Made by a program: the position numbers and the translations under genes
In this document: positions 52,932 to 62,414 of the stretch, piece after piece
Position numbering within the stretch: position 1 is the stretch's first letter
Layout: every line of letters begins with the position of its first letter
The notes under the pieces: generated by a model
The model's database searches: none
What the model was told of the DNA's origin: nothing
What the model saw: the letters and a program-made list of their open reading frames with translations, nothing else
DNA from: CAZOHG01 sp964579725
GTDB lineage: Bacteria; Zhuqueibacterota; JdFR-76; BMS3Abin05
Reading direction: 5' to 3'
Assembly: GCA_964579725.1 (NCBI GenBank)
Contig: CAZOHG010000002.1
Location: forward strand, 1-64,000
DNA length: 64,000 nt

Positions 52932-53854
52932 CCCGAACCTGTTTTATTGTGAACCCCGTTTCGGCGGCGGGGAAAACAGGACGCTGGTGGCCCAGGGTGG
53001 AAAGGGTAATCCGGCGCCTGTGGGGACGGGATTTCGAGGTCGCTTTTACGGAACGTCCCTGGCACGCTGCGGAATTGACATCTCGGGCACTGCGTCGGGG
53101 CTGTTTGCGCGTCGTCTCCGTTGGCGGAGACGGGACGCTAAACGAGGTGGTGAACGGCTTTTTCGACCGGGGCCGTTTTATTCAGCCCCAGGCTGCATTA
53201 GGCCTTTTGGAACTGGGCACGGGGGCCGATTTCGCGAAATCCCTTCCCCTGCCAAAGAAGCCCGAAGAGGTTTTGGAAATTATTCGAAACGGACGTTCTC
53301 GAAAAATCGATCTCGGATTGGCTGAATTTACCGGTACAAACGGCACCGTTTGCTCGCGCTATTTCGTGAACATTCTGGACTTTGGACTGGGCGGTGCCGT
53401 CGTGGAACGGGTGAATCGAGCGTCCAAGCGGTGGGGCGGAAAAGCGGCTTTTTTAAAGGGCATTTTGGTGACCTTGGCCACGTACAAAAACAAAACCATT
53501 CGATTCCAATTGGACGACGGCCCGTGGCAAACTCGAAAATTGAACAACTTTATTGTGGCCAACGGGCGGTATTTCGGAGGAGGGCTTCTTCCGGCTCCTC
53601 AGGCCGATCTGTCCGATGGGAAATTTGACATCGTTTTCCTCGGGGATGTGGGACGCTTGGAGGCCGTGCTGAATCTTTCCAAATTGAGAAAGGGAACGCA
53701 TTTTGAAAACCCCAAGGTTTCGGGCACCCGTGCCGCTCGTGTGCAGGCGGAATCGGAAGAGCCCGTTTTTATTGACATTGACGGCGAATTTGTCGGTACC
53801 CTTCCCATAAAAATTTTGGTTTTGCCTCAAATTTTGCCTATATTAATCCATTGA
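52928..53854 (+). CDS. Diacylglycerol/lipid kinase (YegS/DgkB family)
   Basis: A protein of 308 residues with the DAGK catalytic motif VVSVGGDGTLNEVVNGFFD, LELGTGADFAKSLPLP (G-T-x-x-D-F-A-R pattern), and NFIVANGRYFGGGLLPAPQADLSDGKFDIV. It phosphorylates diacylglycerol or a related lipid. The start ATG shares ATGA with the glpD stop, so translation is coupled. With alkyl-DHAP synthase and GlpD it forms a compact lipid-synthesis cluster. Substrate (DAG, ceramide or alkylglycerol) cannot be told; ceramide would fit the sphingolipid genes elsewhere in the window. Confidence 0.9.
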   Translation: MTRTCFIVNPVSAAGKTGRWWPRVERVIRRLWGRDFEVAFTERPWHAAELTSRALRRGCLRVVSVGGDGTLNEVVNGFFDRGRFIQPQAALGLLELGTGADFAKSLPLPKKPEEVLEIIRNGRSRKIDLGLAEFTGTNGTVCSRYFVNILDFGLGGAVVERVNRASKRWGGKAAFLKGILVTLATYKNKTIRFQLDDGPWQTRKLNNFIVANGRYFGGGLLPAPQADLSDGKFDIVFLGDVGRLEAVLNLSKLRKGTHFENPKVSGTRAARVQAESEEPVFIDIDGEFVGTLPIKILVLPQILPILIH

Positions 53855-54034
53855 TCTGGACAGGGCCTCTGTATTTTCGGAGACCAGAATCGGAGGTAGA
53901 AAAAAACGCCTATTTTCGCCCGTTTCGGCGAACTCAAACAGGTGCAAAAAAATACCCAGGCTCGAAATAGGGGATTTTCTTCGTAATTTTTCAAAGAACG
54001 AACTCTTGAACTGAGAACCAAAAAGGGAGTCTGT

Positions 54035-55330
54035 ATGTTAGGGAAACATCCAAAGGGATTAAAAGTACTGTTTTTTACGGAAATGTGGGAGCGGTTCGGT
54101 TTTTACACCATGTTGGCGCTTCTGGTTCTGTACATGAAACACGTGTTCGGCTGGGACGAGCACAAAATGGGACAGGTGTATGGGCTGTTTTTGGGACTCG
54201 TCTATTTCACACCACTTTTCGGAGGCTGGATCGCCGACCACGTCCTCGGCTACCGCCGAACAATTATGTTAGGGGCAGTCACCATGGCGGTTGGCTATGG
54301 CATGTTGGCCGTTCCGCATCCGGCGGAGCTTTTTTTCTACTTGAGTCTGGCTGTTATTGTTATTGGAAACGGATTGTTCAAGGCCAATATTTCCGTTTTG
54401 GTTGGAAATTTGTACCCGCCTGACAGTCCGTTAAAGGACGAAAGTTACAATATTTTTTACATGGGGATTAACATCGGCGCCCTTTTGGCCCCTTTTGCCG
54501 CCAGCTACATGCGGAACACCTTTAGTTTCAACGCCGCTTTCGCCGTTTCGGCCGGGGGCATGCTCCTGAGCCTGATTATTTTCGAGTTGGGGAAAAAGCA
54601 CTACCTTGTCCAGGGGGCCAAACCCAGCGAAGCCAAATTGGAAGAAGTCAAAATGACCAAATCGCAAGAAAAAGAGCGTATTTGGGCATTGTTAGCCATT
54701 TTTGCCATTGTTATTTTTTTCTGGATGTCGTTTCACCAAAACGGCTTTGCCCTCACCCTTTTCGCCGACCAAGCCACGCGGCCGGTGATTTCGCCCGAAT
54801 TGTACCAGGCTTTCAACCCGATGTTTATTCTCATTTTGACGCCTCTCATTGTGGGCTTTTTCGCGATGTTACGCAAACGGGGCAAAGAGCCTTCCACCCC
54901 GGGCAAAATCGGAATCGGGATGTTTCTGGCGGGAACAGCCTTTGCCGTCATGATTGTGGCGTCTCTGGCCGGCGGAAATTTGGACAATCAGTCGCTCTCG
55001 CCTTCCTGGCTAATCAGCACCTATTTTATTATGACCATTGCGGAATTGTTTTTGAGTCCGATGGGGCTGTCGTTTGTGTCCAAAATTGCCCCAACCCGCA
55101 TGCGGGGCACCATGATGGGAGGCTGGTTTACAGCCACGGCTATTGGAAATTACCTGTCCGGTTTTCTTGGCTCCTTCTACGGCACGTGGAAACACAGCAC
55201 TTTTTTTGCCGTTTTGGTGACGGCCAGTCTGTTTTCGGCACTGTTAGTCTTTTTGCTTTTGAAGAAATTAAAGCACGCTACCCGGAGCGAAATTGACGTT
55301 CTCGAAATGGAAGCTGACGTGGCGGTGTAG
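54035..55330 (+). CDS. POT-family proton-coupled oligopeptide transporter
   Basis: A 431-residue transporter with about 12-14 membrane helices. The N-terminal motif FFTEMWERFGFYTMLALLVLY matches the ExxERFxYY helix-1 motif of POT/PTR2 proteins; GGWIADHVLGYRRTIMLG and NIFYMGINIGALLAP follow. At 431 residues it is somewhat short for the family (typically 450-500). It probably imports di/tripeptides using the proton gradient, which would suit the M1 aminopeptidase and M2/M3 peptidase in the window. Ribosome site AAGGGAG. Confidence 0.9.
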   Translation: MLGKHPKGLKVLFFTEMWERFGFYTMLALLVLYMKHVFGWDEHKMGQVYGLFLGLVYFTPLFGGWIADHVLGYRRTIMLGAVTMAVGYGMLAVPHPAELFFYLSLAVIVIGNGLFKANISVLVGNLYPPDSPLKDESYNIFYMGINIGALLAPFAASYMRNTFSFNAAFAVSAGGMLLSLIIFELGKKHYLVQGAKPSEAKLEEVKMTKSQEKERIWALLAIFAIVIFFWMSFHQNGFALTLFADQATRPVISPELYQAFNPMFILILTPLIVGFFAMLRKRGKEPSTPGKIGIGMFLAGTAFAVMIVASLAGGNLDNQSLSPSWLISTYFIMTIAELFLSPMGLSFVSKIAPTRMRGTMMGGWFTATAIGNYLSGFLGSFYGTWKHSTFFAVLVTASLFSALLVFLLLKKLKHATRSEIDVLEMEADVAV

Positions 55331-55578
55331 CTTGCTCACATTTGCGGGAAGTTGTGGGGATTCGACATTTTGAATCCCTACAATCTCCTCTGGCAAAACA
55401 AGCCCGCATCCGATTGAACAGCCTTTCAGAGGGTCAACATTGAGCCGTAATCTTGCCGTTTGGCGCGCCGGAACAAAGGCGCGGGGCAATCTGATTTTTG
55501 CTTTCCAAATGGTTTTCTCGATTTTTACTCCGGGGGGAAATCCTGCCGCACAGATTTCAAAATCTTTCAAAATTTTTA

Positions 55579-55607
55579 TTGACAATGCCGCCTGAAATGA
55601 GTAAGTT
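55579..55607 (+). promoter_or_regulatory. Promoter candidate for the ATP-grasp gene
   Basis: TTGACA (55579-55584), 17-base spacer, TAAGTT (55602-55607). The -10 is weak. The region 55331-55578 before it holds no gene. Confidence 0.5.
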
Positions 55608-55636
55608 AAAGTGAAACCATTGCGGGATATTTAATC

Positions 55637-55720
55637 ATGAAACATTTGCTCGTTTTCTCTCGCCGTTTTAGGGAAAAAACAAAAACGCAATTCTGCTGTA
55701 AAAACAAAATTCTTCTCTAA
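55637..55720 (+). CDS. Possible 27-residue leader peptide
   Basis: A short open frame (MKHLLVFSRRFREKTKTQFC..., 27 codons) ends three bases before the next gene's ATG. The next gene lacks a ribosome site of its own, so translation could be coupled through this frame. It has only a weak GCGGGA ahead of it. It may be chance; I list it because of its placement. Confidence 0.3.
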   Translation: MKHLLVFSRRFREKTKTQFCCKNKILL

Positions 55721-55723
55721 AAT

Positions 55724-58027
55724 ATGGCCAAAAAAGCCGCTCGGAAAATTGAGGAAAAAATCCTCGACTATTTGCGGAATTACCCACACCTGTCGGAGAA
55801 CTTCTACCGTCAGTTACTCATCTCCCTTCACACCGAAAAAAATGTGACCGTCGACCAGATTTACGAGGCTGCGCACAAACAGCTTAAACAAGAAATAGAA
55901 CGTGCGGACGAGCACAATCCCAACGAAGGCACAGCCCGCCGTTGGGACCAGAAAGAAAAAATCATCATGCATTCGCTCATTGTGCGGTACGCGTCCGAAC
56001 TGTTCACCGAAGAAGAAATCGACACCATTTTCGCGGTGGCGCGGGGGCGCAGCGAGGCACAAAAATTGGAGGATATCGCCTCGCTGCCGGACGTGTCGTT
56101 TCGTCTTTTGGCCGACCGCCTCAAGGAATTTTGCGCTCTCACCAACAATTCGGAAAACATTCCGGAATCGGAGGCCATGGGGATTCGAGTCGCTCTGATT
56201 CGCCATTTCATCAGCGACCAGCTGGAATTTATCGGAGTAGCCAAACGCTACCTGAAAATTTGTGATTTCCTGCCCATCGTCGAAAATTCCATCGGCCCGA
56301 AACGAGGCATTGGGAAGATCGGGGGCAAAGCAGCCGGGATGTTTTTGGCCTACAAAATTTTGTGCCGCCAGCGGGAAAAATCCAAAGAACCCGGTTGCCC
56401 TGTGGCAATCCCGGAATCCTATTTTTTGCGATCCGACCTGTATCTGGAGTTCATTAATCGGAACGGATTGATTAAATTTTACGACGAAAAATACAAGCCC
56501 ATTGAGGAAATTCGCGCTGATTTTCCCATGATTAAAGAAGTTTTTAAGAACGGCGAGTTTCCCGAAAATATCGTAAAAAAATTGCGCAAGCTTTTGAAAA
56601 AGTGGGGGAAAACGCCGATTATTGTCCGGTCCAGCAGTCTTTTGGAGGACAATTTCGGGTCGGCTTTTTCGGGCAAATACGACAGCATTTTTCTCCCCAA
56701 TCAGGACACCCTGGAAAATCGCCTTCAGGCCCTGTTGGGCGCAATTGCGGAAGTGTACGCCAGCACCCTCGGCCCGGACCCCATTCTTTACCGACGTGAA
56801 CGCAATCTAATTGATTACGATGAACAAATGGGCATCCTCATTCAAAAGGTGGTCGGCATTCAATACCGCCATTATTATTTGCCCATTTGGGCAGGGGTCG
56901 GTTTTGCGCGAAACGAGTACCGCTGGAGCAAACGCATTCGGAAAGAAGACGGTTTGCTCCGACTGGTCATGGGATTGGGAACCCGAGCCGTAGATCGCGT
57001 GGGTAGCGATTACCCGCGAATGGTGGCACTGAGCATCCCTTCTCTCCGCCCCGAAGCCAATATTGCGGATATTCGAAAATATTCCCAGCGCTACATTGAC
57101 GTGATTAATCTCCAAACCAATCGCCTGGAAACGGTCACTCTGGATCACATGCTAAGCGACGAGCCCTTTCCCTTTCTCGATCAAATTGTCTCCATTGAAA
57201 AAGACAACGACCTCCAAACCCCCGTGGGGAAAATTCTCCGTCCCGCCGGCCAACGGTTTGTCATTACTTTTGACAAATTGCTCATGCAGACGCACTATCC
57301 GCAGATTTTGAAAAAGGCATTGAAAACCCTCGAAAAGGCCTACGGCTACCCGGTGGACATCGAATTTGCTTTTGACGGGCAAAGCCTTTTTATTTTGCAA
57401 TGCCGCCCCCAAACACGTATTTCGGAACATCACAGACCCCACATTCCGGAAAATCTGCCGGAGGAAGCCATCCTGTTTACGGCGAACCACGACGTTCCCA
57501 ACGGAGTGGTGCGAAAAATCGACACTATTGTGTACATTGATCCCAAGAAATACGACCAAATTCAGTCCTACCACGATAAACTAACCGTTGGTAAAATTGT
57601 GGGAAAACTGAACGTCCGGCTGGCTCATCGAAAATTCATTCTCATGGGCCCCGGACGCTGGGGCAGCAACGACATTAATTTGGGGGTACGGGTTCGCTAC
57701 GCCGATATTAGCCGCACCAAAATGCTCATTGAAATCGCGCGGCAAACCGGTAATTACATTCCGGAAGTTTCGTTCGGTACGCACTTTTTCCAAGATCTGG
57801 TGGAAGCAAAAATTTACCATTTGCCCCTTTACCCCGACGAAAAAAATGTACGCTTCAACGAGACTTTTTTTCAGCAAGCCCCGAACGAATTGGCCGAAAT
57901 TGTTCCGGAATACGCACAATTTGCAGACGTGGTGCGCGTTATTGACGTGCCGAAGGCCACTGGCGGCAAAACCCTGACCGTCGCTCTGGACGGCGAAAAC
58001 GAACAAGCCGTCGCTTATTTTGAATAA
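55724..58027 (+). CDS. PEP-synthase-like ATP-grasp protein without the phospho-His and PEP domains
   Basis: A 767-residue protein. Residues about 1-185 are helical and unassigned. From about 190 the ATP-grasp fold of PEP synthase/PPDK begins: GIGKIGGKAAGMFLAYKIL, PIIVRSSSLLEDNFGSAFSGKYDSIF, and VDIEFAFDGQSLFILQCRPQT, the last with the QxRP end. The swivelling phospho-His domain (GGxTSHA) and PEP/pyruvate barrel that should follow are missing; instead about 200 residues of another kind (FILMGPGRWGSNDINLGVRV, FGTHFFQDLVEAKIYHLPL) end the protein. It can probably bind ATP and perhaps phosphorylate something other than pyruvate. Function unknown. No ribosome site is visible before the ATG. Confidence 0.8.
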   Translation: MAKKAARKIEEKILDYLRNYPHLSENFYRQLLISLHTEKNVTVDQIYEAAHKQLKQEIERADEHNPNEGTARRWDQKEKIIMHSLIVRYASELFTEEEIDTIFAVARGRSEAQKLEDIASLPDVSFRLLADRLKEFCALTNNSENIPESEAMGIRVALIRHFISDQLEFIGVAKRYLKICDFLPIVENSIGPKRGIGKIGGKAAGMFLAYKILCRQREKSKEPGCPVAIPESYFLRSDLYLEFINRNGLIKFYDEKYKPIEEIRADFPMIKEVFKNGEFPENIVKKLRKLLKKWGKTPIIVRSSSLLEDNFGSAFSGKYDSIFLPNQDTLENRLQALLGAIAEVYASTLGPDPILYRRERNLIDYDEQMGILIQKVVGIQYRHYYLPIWAGVGFARNEYRWSKRIRKEDGLLRLVMGLGTRAVDRVGSDYPRMVALSIPSLRPEANIADIRKYSQRYIDVINLQTNRLETVTLDHMLSDEPFPFLDQIVSIEKDNDLQTPVGKILRPAGQRFVITFDKLLMQTHYPQILKKALKTLEKAYGYPVDIEFAFDGQSLFILQCRPQTRISEHHRPHIPENLPEEAILFTANHDVPNGVVRKIDTIVYIDPKKYDQIQSYHDKLTVGKIVGKLNVRLAHRKFILMGPGRWGSNDINLGVRVRYADISRTKMLIEIARQTGNYIPEVSFGTHFFQDLVEAKIYHLPLYPDEKNVRFNETFFQQAPNELAEIVPEYAQFADVVRVIDVPKATGGKTLTVALDGENEQAVAYFE

Positions 58028-58085
58028 AAACAGCGCACGCTCTCAGCAAAAAAACAAAGCAAATGAACCATTCTAAGGTCAAAAA

Positions 58086-60152
58086 ATGAACAAAAAGTGG
58101 ATTTTTGTTCTCTGGGGATTCCTTTTCAACTTCTTTTTCGGGACTTCCGGCGGACTTGCCCAGAATTTTGGGTACGATTGGCGCAAGGCCTACGACGTCA
58201 AACGGTACGATTTGGCTCTCAAAATAAATCCCGATTCGCAAACCGTGGCAGGGCGGGTGCGCATTTCGGGCATTTGCCTGCGCACGCGTTTGGATTCCGT
58301 CTTTTTGGATCTGGCCGACGGATTCACCGTAACGGCGGTCAAGAATGTGCCCAATGACTCGCTCTTGCCATTTCGCTACTCCCGGAATCAACTGGTTTTG
58401 GCTCTGAAACCACCGCTCCAAAAGGGACAGCGCTTTTCCGTGGACATTGTGTACCACGGAACGCCGCCTCCCGGTAAAGGCGGAATGAGCGAAACCGCTT
58501 TTATTTGGGGACGAACGCCGCAGGGTGCCCCCTGGGTGGGGACTTCCTGCCAAACCTTGGGCTCTCATTTCTGGTGGCCCTGCAAGGCAGCTTTTTTCCA
58601 TCCTGAGGACAAAGCCGATTCCATTTCAATCGCCTTAACGGTGCCGGACACCCTGGTGGCCGTTAGCAACGGACGGAACTTGGGGGTGTCTCCCGATTCT
58701 TCGGGTTGGAGAACATTTCGCTGGCTGGTCACCCATCCCACGTCAACCTACTTAATTACCCTGTACGTCGGGCCGTACGTGGAACTGACCCAGCCTATTC
58801 CGCTGCCGTCTGAAAAAGACACTCTAATGGCCCATTATTACGTGCTAATGGGCAACGAACAACGCGCAAAAGAGGAATTTTTTCCACGCGTGCCCGACGA
58901 AATTCGTCTGTACACCCGCTACTACGGGCCCTTTGCTTTTGCCAGCGACAAATTCGGATTGGTACAATCCCCTTACGCGGGCATGGAACATTCTACCGCC
59001 GTGGCTGTAGGCCCTATTTTTCCTCACACGCTGCGGCCCGGCGAACCCAATCCCTTGCAATGGTACGACCATTACTTCAACTACATGGTAGTCCACGAGG
59101 TGGCACACGAGTGGTGGGGAAATGCCGTAACCGCTCTGGATTGGGGGCACTTCTGGCTCCACGAGGGGTTTGCCACCTACAGCGAGGCTCTCTGGATGGA
59201 ACACAAATTCGGCCGCGAAGCGCTGCACCAATATATGGCCCAACTGAGCTTTCGGCTGGATTCCACCCAAAGCGTGTACCGTCCACGCCACAAAACGGCA
59301 CGTGAAGCCTACAGCAGCGGTATCTACTGGAAGGGAGCCTGGGTGCTTCACATGCTGCGCTATGTCTTGGGCGACCGAACTTTTTTCAAAACGCTTCGAG
59401 ATTTTAACACCGATCCGCAGTACCGCTACCACAATGCCACTACGGCCGATTTCCAAGCCACCTGCGAAAAAAACTACGGACGGGATTTGTCCTGGTTCTT
59501 TCTGGAGTGGATTTACGGCACAGGCTGGCCGCACCTAAAATTCAGCACAAAAATTACAGGAACCCACGCCCGGATTTCCGTCAGGGACACCTCTTTTAGC
59601 CGTACCCGATTCAAAATGCCCCTGGACGTCCTGCTGGTATGGAAAGGGGGGCAAAAACGCCGTCGCCTTTGGCTGAAACCGGGGGAAAACACCTTCACCC
59701 TAAAGGCGCCGAAACCCATTCTCGCCGTCAAGCCGGTGGGACTGCGTTGGATTTTGGACGGCCCCAAACGCGGCCACATCCGCTATTTTTCCGATTTGGA
59801 TTTTGTCATGGGGAAATTTGGCCCCGGTCTTGTGTTCACTCGGGACCGTCGGCTTTTTGTGAAGGGAGAAAATGCCACATGGATTTCTCCGGCACGCCAT
59901 CTTTTCCGCGGAGCCCGCTTCTTAAGACTTCGGTTGGACACTACCAAAGATCTGCGTTGGAAACGGGTTGTCCTTTTTGTTCGGGAACACAAATTTCGCA
60001 AGCGGGAACGGAAACCGTGGCAGAGGGTAGAATTGCAGGGGGAAATCCCCCCAAATGTGCAAACGGTGCGCGCCATTGAATACAAATTGGATTTTGGCGC
60101 CCTGCGCGGTCAAACGCTGCCCGTTCCCACGGTGATTCTCGATTACCGATAG
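58086..60152 (+). CDS. Exported M1-family aminopeptidase
   Basis: A 688-residue gluzincin. A signal peptide (KWIFVLWGFLFNFFFGTSGGLAQ) sends it to the periplasm or outside. The GAMEN-like exopeptidase motif is YAGMEHSTAV; the zinc site HEVAHEWWGNAVTALDWGHFWLHEGFATYSE gives HExxH (about 337-341) and the third ligand Glu. The N-terminal beta-saddle starts at VKRYDLALKINPDSQTVAG. The C-terminal region (about 500-688) is beta-rich and unlike the helical bundle of cytosolic M1 enzymes. It should cut N-terminal residues from peptides outside the cytoplasm. Confidence 0.9.
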   Translation: MNKKWIFVLWGFLFNFFFGTSGGLAQNFGYDWRKAYDVKRYDLALKINPDSQTVAGRVRISGICLRTRLDSVFLDLADGFTVTAVKNVPNDSLLPFRYSRNQLVLALKPPLQKGQRFSVDIVYHGTPPPGKGGMSETAFIWGRTPQGAPWVGTSCQTLGSHFWWPCKAAFFHPEDKADSISIALTVPDTLVAVSNGRNLGVSPDSSGWRTFRWLVTHPTSTYLITLYVGPYVELTQPIPLPSEKDTLMAHYYVLMGNEQRAKEEFFPRVPDEIRLYTRYYGPFAFASDKFGLVQSPYAGMEHSTAVAVGPIFPHTLRPGEPNPLQWYDHYFNYMVVHEVAHEWWGNAVTALDWGHFWLHEGFATYSEALWMEHKFGREALHQYMAQLSFRLDSTQSVYRPRHKTAREAYSSGIYWKGAWVLHMLRYVLGDRTFFKTLRDFNTDPQYRYHNATTADFQATCEKNYGRDLSWFFLEWIYGTGWPHLKFSTKITGTHARISVRDTSFSRTRFKMPLDVLLVWKGGQKRRRLWLKPGENTFTLKAPKPILAVKPVGLRWILDGPKRGHIRYFSDLDFVMGKFGPGLVFTRDRRLFVKGENATWISPARHLFRGARFLRLRLDTTKDLRWKRVVLFVREHKFRKRERKPWQRVELQGEIPPNVQTVRAIEYKLDFGALRGQTLPVPTVILDYR

Positions 60153-60565
60153 AAAAAACCGCGGGGGAAAAAGATCAAACCGGTTCAGGGACGAAAGCCA
60201 GGCAAGAAGGGCCAATTTTAGCAAGCGGGTGTCAGGACAAGAAGGCGGACTCGGGTGTTGTCCCGGAATCTCTTTTCGCGGACACGGAGAATTTTGGTTT
60301 TTCATCCCAAAGATTCCCCTCATTTGACAATCCTGCCGTTGAATTTGTTCTACAATGAGACAATGCCCGCCTTTTTTACAGATTCCTGTGAAATTTAACC
60401 CGAAATTGAGGAAATTTGGCTGCAAAACGCTGGCACTGGATTTGCACCCTTTCCCCAAGCGAAAGTCTTCGAAAACGGTTGGGAAGGATGACGGACAACA
60501 ATTGGTTCCCAAACTGACAAGGGAATCTGAAGGATTTGCTACGTCTGCAAACGGGAGGAAGAACA
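60153..60565. other. Noncoding region before the exported-protein cluster
   Basis: No gene seen. TTGACA at 60324 and TACAAT at 60351 are spaced 21 bases, too wide for a standard promoter. Confidence 0.4.
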
Positions 60566-61636
60566 ATGAAACGCTTTATTTTGCCGCTCTTAGGGGTGTT
60601 TGGGCTGCTTTTTTTCGGACAAACCGTTAGGGCTCAGGGGCCCACAATCGAAGCCGGATTTTACAGCCGGGATGTCCAAATGTTCTTCATGAACGATCTG
60701 GATTTGAATAATCCCGGCAACAATCCCCTTCTTTTCTGGGTACGGATTCGAAACGACGCCCGTCAAAGGCGCGTAACCATTTCCCTGAAAATCGTCAGCC
60801 AAAAGTACGGCGTGTTGGCAGAAGGGGTGTCAACCCCGTTTCTGCTGAAACCAGACACGCTGATTGAATTGGACAATCGAAAATTGGCGCAGGGACAGGG
60901 GCCCTTTGAATTAAAAGACTACGCGCTGAACGAAGAAAATCTGACCAAGCTTCGAAACGCTATTTTAAGCACGGGACTTTTACCCTCCGACCACTACGCT
61001 TTTCTCCTCAAAATTCAAGACGTACAGGAACCCGCCGTTGAAAACGAAAAGGACATTTCGCTCGACATTACCAATCCCACCGTGGTCGATCTGGTGTCGC
61101 CAGGCGTTTCGGTGGGTTCCGCCTCGTTGCCCACCGTGTACACCCGTCAACCGCAATTCGTGTGGAATTCCAATGCCTCCACATTCGTCCTGACCGTCTG
61201 CGAAAAATTGCCATCCGACTCCTCGCCCGAAGAAGTCATGGAAAATGTGCCCCGCTACAAAGGTGTCGTACACGGCAATGCCTTCCTCTACCCGGCTTCC
61301 GGCGCTTACCCGTTGGAGAGCGGAAAAACTTACTACTGGCAATTGGAAGCCCTTGTCCAAACGTCGCGCGGATCGCAAAAACTGAAGAGTGAAATTTGGG
61401 GATTTAAGATCGCCCGCTCGGAAGCGCCTGACCGGCAGTTCGCCGAGGAACAGGTCCGCCTATTTTTACAAAGTGAACAACTGCGGAACCTTCTAAACAC
61501 CGGTGCCTTGCAAGGCTACAAACCTACGGGAGTAGTTTTTGTCAATGGCCGACCCGTTTCCATGGAAGATGTTCAAATGATCTTGCAGAAAATCGAATCG
61601 GGGCAGTTCAAGGTTTTAAGTGTTGAGATTCAATAA
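60566..61636 (+). CDS. Exported protein of unknown function, FN3-like
   Basis: A 356-residue protein with a signal peptide (MKRFILPLLGVFGLLFFGQTVRAQ) and a mostly beta-strand body. The part at about 170-290 (PTVYTRQPQFVWNSNASTFVLTV, SGKTYYWQLEAL) looks like a fibronectin-type III or similar fold, followed by a helical end. I cannot name a function. It is first of three consecutive exported proteins. Start ATG 60566 follows GGGAGGAAGAACA. It may belong to a surface or secretion apparatus because the FecR protein follows by 12 bases. Confidence 0.7.
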   Translation: MKRFILPLLGVFGLLFFGQTVRAQGPTIEAGFYSRDVQMFFMNDLDLNNPGNNPLLFWVRIRNDARQRRVTISLKIVSQKYGVLAEGVSTPFLLKPDTLIELDNRKLAQGQGPFELKDYALNEENLTKLRNAILSTGLLPSDHYAFLLKIQDVQEPAVENEKDISLDITNPTVVDLVSPGVSVGSASLPTVYTRQPQFVWNSNASTFVLTVCEKLPSDSSPEEVMENVPRYKGVVHGNAFLYPASGAYPLESGKTYYWQLEALVQTSRGSQKLKSEIWGFKIARSEAPDRQFAEEQVRLFLQSEQLRNLLNTGALQGYKPTGVVFVNGRPVSMEDVQMILQKIESGQFKVLSVEIQ

Positions 61637-61648
61637 TTGGGAGGGGCT

Positions 61649-62338
61649 ATGTCACGCACAACCATTTTCATTTTACTTGCCACTTTCTTTTTCAGTCTTG
61701 GGACTGCCGGAGCCAAAACCGATCGTGACGTCGCGCTTATTTTTAAGGTCAAAGGCCAAGTCAAAGTGGTGAAACAAATAAAGAAGCTGCAAAAAGCGCG
61801 GCGGGGACTGCGTCTGGATGCAGGCGACCGAATTGAAACGGACGAAAACGGCTTTACAGCCTTGATTTTTACCGACGACAAAAGCATGATGAAAATTCGC
61901 GCCAATTCCGACGTGGTCATCCGCGGCAAGCGAATTAAAAAATCCTTTGCCAAAAGAATTTACATGGAGGTAGGTGAAGCGTGGGTACACGTTTCGCCCC
62001 AGTTTGCCAGCGATTTTCGAATCGAAACCCCCACCGGGGTGGCTGCTGTGAAAGGCACAGAATTCTACACAATTGTCGATCAAATGGGAAACATGACCAT
62101 TCTGGCAACAAAAGGCATTGTGGAACTCATGAATCAATTTGGCAGTGTTCTGGTGCACGCGGGCGAAGCCGGTCACATTAGGGGCAAGGCACAGCCGGAA
62201 GTACGGCGCGCCAAACCGGACGAAATCCCCAATTGGGGGAAAACCAGGGGCACGGAGGAGGGCAAAGTGCTCGAATTGGAATTTGAGGATCAAAACGGTG
62301 CGAAAAAACATCTTAAAATTCGCTACAAAGAGAAATAG
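61649..62338 (+). CDS. FecR-domain protein
   Basis: A 229-residue exported protein: signal peptide (MSRTTIFILLATFFFSLGTAGA), then a FecR domain (VKGQVKVVKQIKKLQKARRGLRLDAGDRIETDENGFTALIFTDDKS, and GEAWVHVSPQF...IETPTGVAAVKGTEF). FecR domains sense signals in the periplasm or act as envelope structural pieces; here no FecI-type sigma factor is adjacent, so a structural or adhesion role is likely. The start ATG 61649 follows GGGAGGGG; TTG 61637 is less likely. Confidence 0.82.
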   Translation: MSRTTIFILLATFFFSLGTAGAKTDRDVALIFKVKGQVKVVKQIKKLQKARRGLRLDAGDRIETDENGFTALIFTDDKSMMKIRANSDVVIRGKRIKKSFAKRIYMEVGEAWVHVSPQFASDFRIETPTGVAAVKGTEFYTIVDQMGNMTILATKGIVELMNQFGSVLVHAGEAGHIRGKAQPEVRRAKPDEIPNWGKTRGTEEGKVLELEFEDQNGAKKHLKIRYKEK

Positions 62339-62414
62339 CTGACCAGGGACGGTTCGCAAAAAAGGTGCAGGAGCGGTGAGAGATCAGAAAGGTGAACCAA
62401 AAAACGGGCAGCGT

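Noticed and set aside
61673..62359. 228-codon frame antisense to the FecR gene
   Set aside because: The sense strand has a signal peptide, ribosome site and a recognisable domain; the antisense frame has none.
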